Origin: Pseudomonadota bacterium
GTDB lineage: Bacteria; Pseudomonadota; Gammaproteobacteria; Steroidobacterales; Steroidobacteraceae
Length of the DNA: 64,000 nt
Direction: 5' to 3'
Assembly: GCA_019352035.1 (NCBI GenBank)
Contig: JABBNZ010000004.1
Span: 36,193 to 100,192 of the forward strand
The position numbers were made by a program, and so were the translations under genes. Under the pieces are notes generated by a model. It worked only from the letters and a program-made list of their open reading frames with translations, was not told the origin of the DNA and did not search any database. This document shows positions 1-14,468 of the stretch, piece by piece (the stretch's first letter is position 1; each line of letters starts with the position of its first letter).

Positions 1-1
1 T

Positions 2-195
2 CTTGACCCGAGGAAGTTCACGGTCCGCACGGCACTGGCGCTGTTGGCGCGCAGCGCGGCGTGGGAGGAATACCCCGAATCCGCGCGGCCGCTGTTGCCC
101 GCGATCGAGAGACTCACGCACGGCGGCCGCCGTCACCGTCCCGGGGGCCGCGTGCCGCCGGCGGGCCGGCAGACGATGACTGAAGGGCGTGTCGA

Positions 196-199
<4 letters not shown>
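2..199 (+). CDS. C-terminal fragment of an upstream ORF, product unknown
   Basis: Open frame from the window edge (LDPRKFTVRTALALLARSAAWEEYPESARPLLPAIERL...) ending at TGA 197-199, which overlaps the ATG at 196. Confidence 0.4.
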
Positions 200-2811
<2,612 letters not shown>

Positions 2812-2941
2812 GGCTTTGATTCGGCCCGAACCACTGGCCTTCCGTCCGCGCAATGGCGCAAAATCGCGGGACGGCCACTCGACAGGGGGGCCCAGGGCTC
2901 TGGGTACCCGGTCACAAACGAAAAATCAACTGAGGAACGAC

Positions 2942-3157
2942 ATGGCTACCAAGCTCGAGAAGACCCTGAAGCGCGAGATCGACGTGGACGGCAAGGCCTA
3001 CATGCTGGCCATCTCCCCCGACGGCCTGAAGCTCACCGAGAAGGGCCGGCGCAAGGGCCAGGAACTCAGCTGGAAGGGCTTGCTCGACGGCCAGGCTGCG
3101 GCGCCGAGCGCGGCGGGCGCATCGATGGAGGAGGCGGAGACCGCGGCCGAGGAGTAG
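2942..3157 (+). CDS. Small hypothetical protein (about 71 aa)
   Basis: ATG at 2942; MATKLEKTLKREIDVDGKAYMLAISPDGLKLTEKGRRKGQELSWKGLLDG..., acidic tail. Confidence 0.7.
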   Translation: MATKLEKTLKREIDVDGKAYMLAISPDGLKLTEKGRRKGQELSWKGLLDGQAAAPSAAGASMEEAETAAEE

Positions 3158-3265
3158 GCGGGCGCGTCGGCCAAGCATCGGGGCCCAGGGGCGCGCGATG
3201 CGCGGGGACCGGGGAGCCCCCTGCCCCCATGGATGGCCAGCGGCGCGGTGCAGAATCACTGGCCT

Positions 3266-3718
3266 TTATCGCAGGCAGCCCGTGAGAGGGGCCCGAGGCT
3301 TGATGGTCTTCATGCAGACCGTCGTCTCGAGCCTCTGCACCCCGGGCATGCGCCGGACCTCCATGCGCAGCAGCTGATCGAGCTGCTCGATCTCCCCGAC
3401 CAGCACGTGCATCAGATAATCCGCCTGTCCCGCGGTGGTGAAGCACTGCAGCACGGAAGGGTGGCTCGCGGCGGCCGCTTCGAACTCCGCGTGGCGGGCC
3501 GCATTGATGGTCACGTGGACGAACGCGTGTACCCGCAACCCGAGGCCTTCGGCATCGACCTCCGTCCGGTAGCCGCGGATCAATCCCTGGCGCTCCAACT
3601 CCCGCACCCGCTGCCAGCAGGGCGTCTTCGAGAGTCCTACGCGCTCGCCCAGCTCCGCGAATGAGATGCGGGCGTCCTCCTCGAGCAGGCGCATGATCTC
3701 GCGGTCGATCTTGTCCAT
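3266..3718 (-). CDS. Lrp/AsnC family transcriptional regulator
   Basis: MDKIDREIMRLLEEDARISFAELGERVGLSKTPCWQRVRELERQGLI N-terminal HTH plus AsnC C-terminal domain. Confidence 0.93.
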   Translation of the reverse strand: MDKIDREIMRLLEEDARISFAELGERVGLSKTPCWQRVRELERQGLIRGYRTEVDAEGLGLRVHAFVHVTINAARHAEFEAAAASHPSVLQCFTTAGQADYLMHVLVGEIEQLDQLLRMEVRRMPGVQRLETTVCMKTIKPRAPLTGCLR

Positions 3719-3878
3719 GGCTGAATAACGGTCTGCGGCGTGGGCCTTTGCCAGGCCAAAGTTCTACCCGCAGTAATGTCTTTAGTCCAGCCGAGGCACC
3801 GCCGGCGCCAGGGCGCCAGTGGCACGCCCCGGAAGGGGGCGACTACAATGGCTACAACATGGCTGCGGATGGACTGAA

Positions 3879-4169
3879 ATGGGTGAGGAGCGCGTGAGCG
3901 AAGAGAGTCTGCGCGAGCTGCTTGCGCGCGTGCATGAGCGGCTGGGTCAGGCGGGATCCGTGGACCCGGAGTCGCGCAAGCTGCTGTCCACGCTGGTGCG
4001 CGACATCGATCGCGCCCTGGGACGGGGCGGGGCGGCCGGTACTGCCGGGGCGGCGGGCTCGCACGCAACCAGGCTGGAATCCCTGGCCGTGCGGTTCGAG
4101 GCGGATCACCCCGGCGTTGCCGAGGTGATCCGCGAAGTGATCGACGCGCTCGTTCGCGTCGGGATTTAG
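3879..4169 (+). CDS. DUF4404-like small protein
   Basis: MGEERVSEESLRELLARVHERLGQAGSVDPESRKLLSTLVRDIDRAL...; ATG 3879 preferred over 3819. Confidence 0.65.
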   Translation: MGEERVSEESLRELLARVHERLGQAGSVDPESRKLLSTLVRDIDRALGRGGAAGTAGAAGSHATRLESLAVRFEADHPGVAEVIREVIDALVRVGI

Positions 4170-4314
4170 CATAGGTACAGGGACGAGCGCCGCCGGCGCG
4201 CCGGGCCGGGCAGGCTGCGACTCATGCGTCGCACGGGTGGCCATGGACGGACACCCCGGAGCTTTGCGCGTAGCAGGGACTGCGCAGCGTAAAGCCCGGG
4301 TCCAGCGCTTTTAG

Positions 4315-6426
<2,112 letters not shown>

Positions 6427-6565
6427 CGGGAATTTTGGCGAAAAGAGTACCGATCCCCTATTTGCTGGCGGCGACGGGCCAACTCAAGAGGCGCCAAAGT
6501 AAAGCGCGCAATTCTATTGGACGCGGTCGAAAATACCAAATTCGTTCCTCCCACCCCGCACCGGC

Positions 6566-8395
6566 TCAGGCCTTCCGGCCGGCGTTTCGGAGCATAAGTT
6601 GCTGAAATTCCTTTAGTTCATCAGGGCTCAGGCTGCCGGCCTGGCTCCTGTCCTCGAGGGCCTTCAGGCGCCGCTCGATGACCTGGCCGGCGAGCTTGGC
6701 GAGGGCGGCCTTGAGCTCCAGGGCCGCAGCCTCGGCGTCTCCCAGCATTTCCTCGCGCTCGAGCAGCCGCCCCAGGTGCTCTCCTCCGCTCCTGTCGGCC
6801 CAGCGCTCCAGGACTTGAGCCGGAACTGAGACCGGGCGCGCGCGCAAATCGTCCAGCAGCTCGCGCAGGAGCGCGATTCCCGGCTCCTCGCAGGCGTCGA
6901 GCCCCGTGCGCTCCTCGGCGCTGATGGAGCCTGCGATGGAGGGGAATCCGACGAGGCGCGCGATGGCCTGGCGCACGAGGCTGCCGCGGCCGGCGGAGAC
7001 TCGGCCTTGGGCCCCCGGCCCGGCGGGTCCCGGGCGGGGGTTCGCCGCTTCGCGGCTGACCCTCTCGGCACCCTCAGCCGCCCTGCCGGTGCCGGCCCAA
7101 AGCGCCTGCAGCCGCTCGGCCGCGAGCCCCACGACCGCGGCAACTCTGGCGGTCAGAAGTTCCCGGTAGACGCCTTCGGGCACTTTGGCGATGAGCGGCC
7201 GGGCGCTCTCGGCAAAGCGCGCGCGGCCGTCGGCGTGGGTGAGGTCCGTTTGCTCGGACAACTCCCTCACCAGGTATTCCGAGAGCGGCAGCGTCGACTC
7301 CAGCCGCCGCTCGAACGCCTCGCGCCCCTCCGCTCCCACGAGGCTGTCGGGATCCTGCCCTTCGGGCAGGAAGAGAAAGCGGATCTCCCGGCCCTCGCGC
7401 GCTTCCGGCAGCGCATGCTGCAAGGCGCGCCACGCCGCGGCCCGGCCCGCGCGGTCGCCGTCAAAAGCAAACGCCACCTCTCTCACCAGTTGGAAGATGC
7501 GCCGGAAATGCTCGGGCGTCGTCGACGTGCCGAGGGTGGCGACGGCATACGGGATGCCGGCCTGATGCAGGCGGACGGTATCCATGTAGCCTTCGACGAC
7601 CAACAGACGCTCGAGCCGCGCGCGGGACCGGCGGGTCTCATGCAGCCCGTAGAGCTCGCGTCCCTTGTGGAAGAGAACCGTCTCCGGGGAGTTGAGGTAC
7701 TTTGGCTCCCCGCGGTCGATGACGCGGCCGCCGAAGGCGATGACGCGGCCGCGCGCGTCCCGAATGGGGAACATGATGCGGTCGCGGAAGCGGTCGTAGT
7801 AGCGGTCGCCTTCACGCGCCGCCGCCGTGGTGCGTCCAGCATCGCGCTCGATGATCAGGCCGAGATCGGCAAGCGCCCGGCGCTCCGCCTCGCTGCCGCC
7901 GAAACGCTTCAGCACGGCGTTCCAGGAATCCGGCGCGTAACCGATGCCGAACTGCGTGATCGTCTCCGCAGTCAGGCCGCGGCGCGTCAGGTAGTCGTGC
8001 GCCCGCGCGTCCCGCGACAGCGTCTCGGCGTAAAACTTGGCCACGCGTGACATGAGGTCGTGGAGCCTCTCGGAATCGCGGGTGGCGCCGGGGTGGCCGC
8101 CGCTTTCCTGCGGCACTTCGAGGCCGAGCCGGCCGGCCAGTTCCTCCACGGCCTCGGGGAAGGCCATGCGGTCGTGCTCCATCAGGAAGCGAAGCACCGT
8201 GCCGTGCGCACCGCAGCCGAAGCAGTGATAGAACTGCTTCTCCGGGCTCACCCAGAAGGAGGCGGTTTTCTCGTTGTGGAAGGGGCAGCAGGCCTTGTAC
8301 TCGCGGCCGGCCTTCTTCAGCTGCAAGCGTGAGCCGACCACCTCCACGATGTCCGCGCGGGCGATCAGCTCGTCGATGAAGCTCTGGGGGATGAT
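6566..8395 (-). CDS. dnaG: DNA primase DnaG (start codon ambiguous; see findings)
   Basis: Zinc-binding CCPFHNEKTASFWVSPEKQFYHCFGCGAHG and Toprim VVEGYMDTVRLHQAGI; the ORF-track start is GTG at 8347, but conserved N-terminal sequence IPQSFIDELIARADIV extends to about 8395. Confidence 0.95.
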   Translation of the reverse strand: MIPQSFIDELIARADIVEVVGSRLQLKKAGREYKACCPFHNEKTASFWVSPEKQFYHCFGCGAHGTVLRFLMEHDRMAFPEAVEELAGRLGLEVPQESGGHPGATRDSERLHDLMSRVAKFYAETLSRDARAHDYLTRRGLTAETITQFGIGYAPDSWNAVLKRFGGSEAERRALADLGLIIERDAGRTTAAAREGDRYYDRFRDRIMFPIRDARGRVIAFGGRVIDRGEPKYLNSPETVLFHKGRELYGLHETRRSRARLERLLVVEGYMDTVRLHQAGIPYAVATLGTSTTPEHFRRIFQLVREVAFAFDGDRAGRAAAWRALQHALPEAREGREIRFLFLPEGQDPDSLVGAEGREAFERRLESTLPLSEYLVRELSEQTDLTHADGRARFAESARPLIAKVPEGVYRELLTARVAAVVGLAAERLQALWAGTGRAAEGAERVSREAANPRPGPAGPGAQGRVSAGRGSLVRQAIARLVGFPSIAGSISAEERTGLDACEEPGIALLRELLDDLRARPVSVPAQVLERWADRSGGEHLGRLLEREEMLGDAEAAALELKAALAKLAGQVIERRLKALEDRSQAGSLSPDELKEFQQLMLRNAGRKA

Positions 8396-8497
8396 GGGGG
8401 AATTCTACTCGAAGCCGTAGACTGGTCGGAGCCTCGCCGCCGCTCGATTCGAAGCCGCGGGACCGTCGGGGCACTGCCAGTGCGCGGCCAGCACCCC

Positions 8498-8947
8498 TCA
8501 GCGTGAGGCCAGCTTTTCCTTCACGCGGGCGCTGACGGCGCCCATGTCGGCGCGGCCCTGCGCCTGGGATTTCACCAGCGCCATGACCTTCCCCATGTCC
8601 TTGGCGGAGCTCGCCCCGGTCGAGGTGATGGCGCCCGCAATCAGCGCGTCGAGCTCCGCATCGCCCATGCGGGCCGGCAGGTAGCCCTCGATGATCGAGA
8701 TTTCGGCGCTCTCCTTGGCCACCAGGTCGGCGCGGCCGCCGGCCTGGAACTGGACGATCGCCTCCTTGCGCTGCTTGATCATTTTCTCCAGTACCGCGAG
8801 CACCTGCGCGTCATCGAGCGTAATGCGCTCGTCGACCTCGCGTTGCTTGATGGCGGCGAGTGCCAGGCGGATGGTGGCCAGGCGCTCCTTCTCGCCCGAG
8901 CGCATGGCGCTCTTCATGTCCTCCGTGATGCGTTCCCTGAGAGTCAT
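8498..8947 (-). CDS. GatB/YqeY domain-containing protein
   Basis: MTLRERITEDMKSAMRSGEKERLATIRLALAAIKQREVDERITLDDAQVLAVLEKMIKQRKEAI; lies between rpsU and dnaG. Confidence 0.95.
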   Translation of the reverse strand: MTLRERITEDMKSAMRSGEKERLATIRLALAAIKQREVDERITLDDAQVLAVLEKMIKQRKEAIVQFQAGGRADLVAKESAEISIIEGYLPARMGDAELDALIAGAITSTGASSAKDMGKVMALVKSQAQGRADMGAVSARVKEKLASR

Positions 8948-8964
8948 GCCGCCGGCCGGGAGGA

Positions 8965-9174
8965 TCAGCGGGAGGCCCGCATGCCCTCGCGCGAGATGCG
9001 CTTCATGTGGCGCTTGATGGCAGCCGCCTTTTTGCGTTTCCGCTCCTGGGTCGGCTTCTCGTAGAATTCCCGCCGACGCAGCTCGGTGAGAATGCCGGCC
9101 TTCTCGCAGGCGCGCTTGAAACGCCGCAAGGCGGCATCGAAGTACTCATTCTCACGGATACGGACGCTCGGCAT
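8965..9174 (-). CDS. rpsU: 30S ribosomal protein S21
   Basis: [59 protein letters not shown]. Confidence 0.98.
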   Translation of the reverse strand: MPSVRIRENEYFDAALRRFKRACEKAGILTELRRREFYEKPTQERKRKKAAAIKRHMKRISREGMRASR

Positions 9175-9287
9175 CGAAACCTCAAGGGCCTATCGGGGCC
9201 AGGTGAACGGGGGACCTTAAAAACGGGCGCGCAATTCTAGTTGAGGCTCGTGGCAAAGGCAAAAATCCATTTCTCTGAGACCCGTCA

Positions 9288-10367
9288 ATGCAAGCCGATA
9301 AGCCCCGGGGAGCCATCCTCGCAATCGAATCCTCCTGCGACGAGAGCGCCGCGGCCGTCCTGGACGAGTCCGGGGGGCTCCTGGCGCATGAGCTCTACAG
9401 TCAGGTGGAGCTGCACCGGACCTACGGGGGGGTGGTGCCGGAGCTGGCCTCCCGCGACCATGTGCGCCGGCTCCTGCCCCTCATCCGGCAGGCCCTGGAG
9501 CGCGCGGGCACCGCTCCGGAGCGGCTGGCGGGCATCGCCTTCACCGCGGGTCCCGGGCTGATCGGGGCGCTGCTCACCGGGGCGGCCCTCGCGCGCAGCC
9601 TGGCTTATGCGTGGCAGGTGCCCGCCGTGGGAGTGCACCACCTGGAGGGGCATCTGCTCGCCCCTTTGCTCGAGCCGAACCCGCCCCCGTTTCCGCATGT
9701 GGCGCTCCTCGTCTCGGGGGGGCACACCCAGCTCATCGAGGTCGCCGGGATCGGCCAATATGCCATCCTCGGGGATACCCGCGACGATGCCGCGGGCGAG
9801 GCCTTCGACAAGACCGCGAAGCTGCTGGGGCTGCCCTATCCCGGCGGCCCGGAGCTCGCGCGGCTGGCCCAGAGCGGCACCGCGGGCGTCTTCCGCTTCC
9901 CCCGGCCGATGCTCGACCGGCCTGGTCTCGAGCTGAGCTTCTCGGGCCTGAAAACGGCGGTGCTGCATTCGCTTCGCGGGCGGGAGCTGACCTCCCAGCT
10001 GCGGGCGGATGTCGCCCGCGGCGTCGAGGAAGCGATCGTGGGCACGCTCGCCGCCAAGGCGGTGCGGGCCCTGGAGGCCACCGGCCTCGATACGCTCGTG
10101 GTCTCCGGCGGCGTGAGCGCGAACCAGCGGCTGCGCGCGCAGCTCAGCGACGCGGTCGGCCGGCGGGGCGGCCGCGTGTACTATCCGCGCATCGAGTTTT
10201 GCACCGACAACGCGGCGATGATCGCGGTGGCGGGCCTGGCGCGGCTGCGGGCGGGCGAGCATGAGGGTCTCGCAATCCAACCGCGCGCGCAGTGGCCGCT
10301 CGAGACGCTATCCGCGGTTCCGTTGCAGCCCTCTGCCGCGATCCCTCGATGTATATCCCCCCCATGA
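9288..10367 (+). CDS. tsaD: tRNA N6-threonylcarbamoyladenosine transferase TsaD
   Basis: [72 protein letters not shown]. Confidence 0.98.
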   Translation: MQADKPRGAILAIESSCDESAAAVLDESGGLLAHELYSQVELHRTYGGVVPELASRDHVRRLLPLIRQALERAGTAPERLAGIAFTAGPGLIGALLTGAALARSLAYAWQVPAVGVHHLEGHLLAPLLEPNPPPFPHVALLVSGGHTQLIEVAGIGQYAILGDTRDDAAGEAFDKTAKLLGLPYPGGPELARLAQSGTAGVFRFPRPMLDRPGLELSFSGLKTAVLHSLRGRELTSQLRADVARGVEEAIVGTLAAKAVRALEATGLDTLVVSGGVSANQRLRAQLSDAVGRRGGRVYYPRIEFCTDNAAMIAVAGLARLRAGEHEGLAIQPRAQWPLETLSAVPLQPSAAIPRCISPP

Positions 10368-10388
10368 GTTCCGTCACTGCGTAACGAC

Positions 10389-10790
10389 ATGCACCAGGAA
10401 ACTCTTTCACCCCCCGGCGACCATATCTTCCTGCGCGGACTCACCGCCGAATGCATCATCGGATTCATCGACTGGGAGCGGCGCGTCAAGCAGACCGTGG
10501 TGATCGATCTCGAGCTGCCGGTCGACTGCCGGCGCGCCTCGAGCAGCGACGATGTCGCGGATACCGTGGACTACAAGAGGGTCGCGAAGCGCGTCCTGGC
10601 CTACATCGAGGCCTCGGAGTTCAAGCTGGTCGAGACTCTGGCGCACCGGCTGGCCCTGCTGCTGCTCGAGGAGTTCGGGCTCGACTGGGTGCGCATCTGC
10701 CTCAACAAGCCGGGTGCCATCCGCAACTCCCGTGACGTCGGCGTCCTCATCGAGCGCAGCCGCGCCGATCTGGCGGCGGCGCGCGGCTGA
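10389..10790 (+). CDS. folB: Dihydroneopterin aldolase
   Basis: DHIFLRGLTAECIIGFIDWERRVKQTVVIDLELPVD...VDYKRVAKRVLAYIEASEFKLVETLA. Confidence 0.95.
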   Translation: MHQETLSPPGDHIFLRGLTAECIIGFIDWERRVKQTVVIDLELPVDCRRASSSDDVADTVDYKRVAKRVLAYIEASEFKLVETLAHRLALLLLEEFGLDWVRICLNKPGAIRNSRDVGVLIERSRADLAAARG

Positions 10791-10802
10791 TCCATCTCGC
10801 CC

Positions 10803-11297
10803 ATGCCTCACGTATACGTCGCAGCCGGAAGCAACGTCGAGCCCGAGCGGCACCTCGCGACGGCGGTCCGGGAACTCGAGCGGGAATTCCCAGGAGTGCG
10901 CTTCTCGCCCTGGTATCGCAACACCGCGGTGGGATTCGAAGGGGCGGACTTCATCAACTTCGTCGCCGGCTTTCCGACGCGGCTCGCGGTGGGCGAAGTG
11001 CTGGCGCGCCTGCACGCCATCGAGGCGCTCTGCGGACGGCCGCGGGAAGCCCCGCGATGGGCGCCGCGATCGATGGACCTCGATGTGCTCCTCTACGGCG
11101 ATCTGGTTTGTCAGGAGCCGCACCTGAATCTGCCACGCCCCGACCTGCTCAAGCGCGCTTTCATGCTGGGCCCGCTGGCCGTACTGGCCCCCGATCTCGT
11201 GCACCCGACCGAGCGGCAGACCATCGCAGCGCTGTGGCGAAGCTTCGATCGTGCGGCGCATCCGTTGGTGGAAGTGCCCAGCGCAACGGCGCGCTGA
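10803..11297 (+). CDS. folK: 2-amino-4-hydroxy-6-hydroxymethyldihydropteridine diphosphokinase
   Basis: MPHVYVAAGSNVEPERHL...PRWAPRSMDLDVLLYGDLV...LNLPRPDLLKRAFMLGPLAVLAPDLVHP. Confidence 0.95.
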   Translation: MPHVYVAAGSNVEPERHLATAVRELEREFPGVRFSPWYRNTAVGFEGADFINFVAGFPTRLAVGEVLARLHAIEALCGRPREAPRWAPRSMDLDVLLYGDLVCQEPHLNLPRPDLLKRAFMLGPLAVLAPDLVHPTERQTIAALWRSFDRAAHPLVEVPSATAR

Positions 11298-11331
11298 GGT
11301 GTTCTGCCCGGATCCAGCACCTCGCGCAGCG

Positions 11332-12108
11332 CTACCAGCCGATGCTCCTGCCGCCATCGACCGCGAGAATCTGGCCGGTGACGAAGGGCGCCTCGGCGGC
11401 GAAGAAGAGTACCGCGCGTGCGACGTCCTCCGCCGATCCGATGCGCTTCAGGGCGGTGCGGGCGATGATCTGCTCGCGCAGCGCCGCATCGACGCCGCTT
11501 TCCGGCCACATGACCGGTCCCGGAGCGATCGCATTGACCCGCACCTGCGGCCCGAGCTCCCGCGCCAGCGATTTGGTGAGCATGATGAGGCCGGCCTTGG
11601 CGATGCAGTACACCGGATGGCGGCGCAAGGGGCGCATGCCATGAATGTCGGTGAGATTGACGATCAGGCCGCCGCGCTCGCGCAGCGCCGGGGCGGCCGC
11701 TTGCGCCAGGAAGAGCGGCGCCTTGAGGTTGGTGCCGATCAGGTCGTTCCACTGGTCCTCGCCGATTTCTCCGAGCGGAGTCGGATAGAACGACGAGGCG
11801 TTGTTGACCAGAATGTCGAGGCTCCCGAAGGCGGCCACGGCCGTGTGGGCGAGCTGTGTCACGGCGGTGCTGGCGAGCAGGTCGCACGAGGCGAGCGTCG
11901 CCGAGTCTGGCCTGAGGCCATTGAGCTCCCGGGCCAGGGCGGCCGCTTCCTCCGCGGAGCTGTGGTAGTGAAGGACCACGCTTGCGCCAGCTGCGTGCAA
12001 GGTACGCGCGATGACGGCGCCGACACGGCGGGCGGCGCCTGTGATCAGCGCGGCCTTGCCGGCGAGAGGCGGGCGCCGGGCGGCATCGGTGTGGGTGGGC
12101 TCTGGCAT
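11332..12108 (-). CDS. SDR family pteridine reductase
   Basis: KAALITGAARRVGAVIARTLHAAGASVVLHYHSS...DILVNNASSFYPTPLGEI; convergent with folK. Confidence 0.85.
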   Translation of the reverse strand: MPEPTHTDAARRPPLAGKAALITGAARRVGAVIARTLHAAGASVVLHYHSSAEEAAALARELNGLRPDSATLASCDLLASTAVTQLAHTAVAAFGSLDILVNNASSFYPTPLGEIGEDQWNDLIGTNLKAPLFLAQAAAPALRERGGLIVNLTDIHGMRPLRRHPVYCIAKAGLIMLTKSLARELGPQVRVNAIAPGPVMWPESGVDAALREQIIARTALKRIGSAEDVARAVLFFAAEAPFVTGQILAVDGGRSIGW

Positions 12109-12122
12109 GAGGTGCCTACATT

Positions 12123-13313
12123 ATGACGCCCGCGCTGTCACCGGAAGAGCAGGCGCACTCGCGCGCGGTCACCGCGCTCATCGCAGAGCGTATCCGTGCG
12201 GCCGGAGGCTGGATCCCGTTCGAGCAATTCATGGAGCTGGCGCTCTACGCGCCGGGCCTCGGGTACTACAGCGCGGGCAGCGTGAAGCTCGGCCCGGGCG
12301 GGGACTTCGTCACGGCGCCGGAGATCTCCGATCTCTTCGGCCGTTGCGTGGCGCGCCAGTGCGCGCAGGTGCTCGGCCACGGCGCAGAGATCCTCGAGCT
12401 GGGCGCGGGGACCGGCCGCATGGCGGCGGTGATCCTCGAGAGTCTGGCGGCGATCGGGGCACTGCCCACGCGCTACGCGATCCTGGAAGTGAGTGCGGAC
12501 CTGTCGCAGCGGCAGCGAGAGCGATTGGGACGGCTGCCGCGCGAGATCCGCGAGCGAGTCGTGTGGCTCGACCGGTTGCCGGAACGGCCGATCAACGGGG
12601 TGATCCTGGCGAACGAGGTGCTGGACGCATTGCCCTGTCAGCGGTTCGTGCTGGTCGGCGGCGAGGTCCGTGAGTTGGGAGTGGCGCTCGCGGCAGAGGC
12701 GTCCCTGGAAGCCGGTGCCTCTGCCGCCGCCGTGAAGCTCACCGAGCGCGCTGCGGCGCCGGATCAGGCGCTCGAGAGCGCCTGCGCTGAATTGCTTCGC
12801 GAATTGCCGGCGCCGCTGCCGGAGGGCTACTCGTCGGAGATCTGCTCGAGGGTGGCACCGTGGATCGCCGGCATCGCGGATTGTCTCGAGCGTGGGGTAA
12901 TGCTGCTGTTCGACTATGGGTTGCCCCGGGCGCACTATTATCATCCGCAGCGGACTGCCGGAACCTTGCGCTGCCACTTCAAGCAGCGCGTGCACGACGA
13001 TCCTTATATCAACGTCGGCGTGCAGGACATCACGGCCTGGGTCGACTTCACGCGCGTCGCCGAGGCGGCGCTTGCGTCCGGATTGGACGTCAGCGGATTC
13101 GCGACACAGGCAGCATTTCTCCTCGGTACCGGCATCGAGAGCTATCTCGCGGAAGCTGTGGACCCCATCGCGCACGCGCGCCTGGCGGGCGAGGCGCGTC
13201 GGCTACTGCTGCCTGGGGAAATGGGCGAAGCGTTCAAGGTGATGGCGCTGACCCGTGAGTGCGATGCCGCCCTGGAAGGCTTCGCACTGCAGGACCTGCG
13301 CCACTCGCTATGA
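12123..13313 (+). CDS. Class I SAM-dependent methyltransferase, MidA/NDUFAF7 family
   Basis: IPFEQFMELALYAPGLGYYSAG...GDFVTAPEISDLFGRCVARQ...EILELGAGTGRMA...NGVILANEVLDALPCQRF. Confidence 0.93.
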   Translation: MTPALSPEEQAHSRAVTALIAERIRAAGGWIPFEQFMELALYAPGLGYYSAGSVKLGPGGDFVTAPEISDLFGRCVARQCAQVLGHGAEILELGAGTGRMAAVILESLAAIGALPTRYAILEVSADLSQRQRERLGRLPREIRERVVWLDRLPERPINGVILANEVLDALPCQRFVLVGGEVRELGVALAAEASLEAGASAAAVKLTERAAAPDQALESACAELLRELPAPLPEGYSSEICSRVAPWIAGIADCLERGVMLLFDYGLPRAHYYHPQRTAGTLRCHFKQRVHDDPYINVGVQDITAWVDFTRVAEAALASGLDVSGFATQAAFLLGTGIESYLAEAVDPIAHARLAGEARRLLLPGEMGEAFKVMALTRECDAALEGFALQDLRHSL

Positions 13314-14414
13314 GCGAGGCGGCGCGCCGGGCGCGCGCGGCGCCTGGCCGGCTCGAGCGAGGCCTTCGGCCGTGGGGTTGGCGCAGAGCTGGGCGTCCCG
13401 CTTCGCCTTCGGCTCGTGCGCGAGCCTGCGTGCCGCCGCGTAGAACCGCGGCAGGTCATCACCCTCTTGTCGCAGCAGGCGCTCGAATCCCGGCACACAG
13501 TCGTAATAAGTGCCCACTGAGACCAGATCCGCGTTGTTGAGTCCGTCGGCGATCCATTTGTCGTAGAGTGGCCAGCGGATTCTCAGGCGCTGCTCGAGCG
13601 AGCGGATGCTCCCCGCCAGCCCGGTGAAGATCTGCCGCTTGCGCCGCAGCTTCTCCCGCCGCGGAGCGGCCGAGGCATAGACGCGCGCCAGCCGGCCCCG
13701 GGTGCGCCGCAGCAGTGCGACCAACTGCCGGTCCTCGGTCCGCTCCTGCTCGAACTCCTCGATGCGCTGCGGGTGGCCCCGGTACTCGAGCCAGCGCTTC
13801 AGTCCCTCGTACTGCACGGTCACCGCGAAGGCCTCATCGAACCTCGAGTCATTCGGCACATAAAGAAGCTGGTGGGCGAGCTCGTGGAAAATCATGCCGG
13901 CCAGCTCCTCGCTCCCGTAGCGCATCATCGTGCTCATCACCGGATCGGGAAGCTTGCCGAGTGTAGAGTATGCAGGCACGCCCTCCACGACGACGTCATA
14001 GCCGCGGCGCTTCAACCCTGCCGCGAAGGCGCGGGCGCGCTGCTCGCTGAAGTAACCGCGATAGGCCACGCAGCCCGCGACGGGGAAGCACCATTGCTTC
14101 GGCTGCACCGACAGCGCTGGTGCGGCGACGACGTTCCATACGACGTAAGGACGGTCGATCCGAACGTACGTGCGATAGCTGTCGTTGTTCGGCAGCTTCA
14201 GCACGCGTGATGCGAAGTTGCGGGCGCTGCGGACCTCGGCGAGCTCGCGTATCAGCGGCTGTGATGTCTTCGGATCGTCGATCACTTGCACGATCGGCTT
14301 GCGATCGTGAATGACGTGCCATTCGCCGCCGGCGGCCTGTAGCAGATACATGGTGCTGGTGCAGCCGCAGATCGCGGCGAGCAGCACCGAGACGAGCGCC
14401 AGCCGAGAGGCCAT
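13308..14414 (-). CDS. Putative aminopeptidase (zinc peptidase, HELAH motif) with lipoprotein-like N-terminus
   Basis: ATG at 14414 gives MASRLALVSVLLAAICGCTSTMYLLQAAGGEW; ELAGMIFHELAHQLLYVPNDSRFDEAFAVTVQ. ORF-track extension to 15161 is antisense to cca and rejected. Confidence 0.88.
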   Translation of the reverse strand: MASRLALVSVLLAAICGCTSTMYLLQAAGGEWHVIHDRKPIVQVIDDPKTSQPLIRELAEVRSARNFASRVLKLPNNDSYRTYVRIDRPYVVWNVVAAPALSVQPKQWCFPVAGCVAYRGYFSEQRARAFAAGLKRRGYDVVVEGVPAYSTLGKLPDPVMSTMMRYGSEELAGMIFHELAHQLLYVPNDSRFDEAFAVTVQYEGLKRWLEYRGHPQRIEEFEQERTEDRQLVALLRRTRGRLARVYASAAPRREKLRRKRQIFTGLAGSIRSLEQRLRIRWPLYDKWIADGLNNADLVSVGTYYDCVPGFERLLRQEGDDLPRFYAAARRLAHEPKAKRDAQLCANPTAEGLARAGQAPRAPGAPPRS

Positions 14415-14468
14415 GCTGAGGGCGCGCGTGGGGGCGGGGTGGGCCTTCTCGGTTAACATGGGCGCATT

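Noticed and set aside
8498-9174. YqeY insertion in the rpsU-dnaG-rpoD operon as a novelty
   Set aside because: This arrangement is common in gammaproteobacteria.
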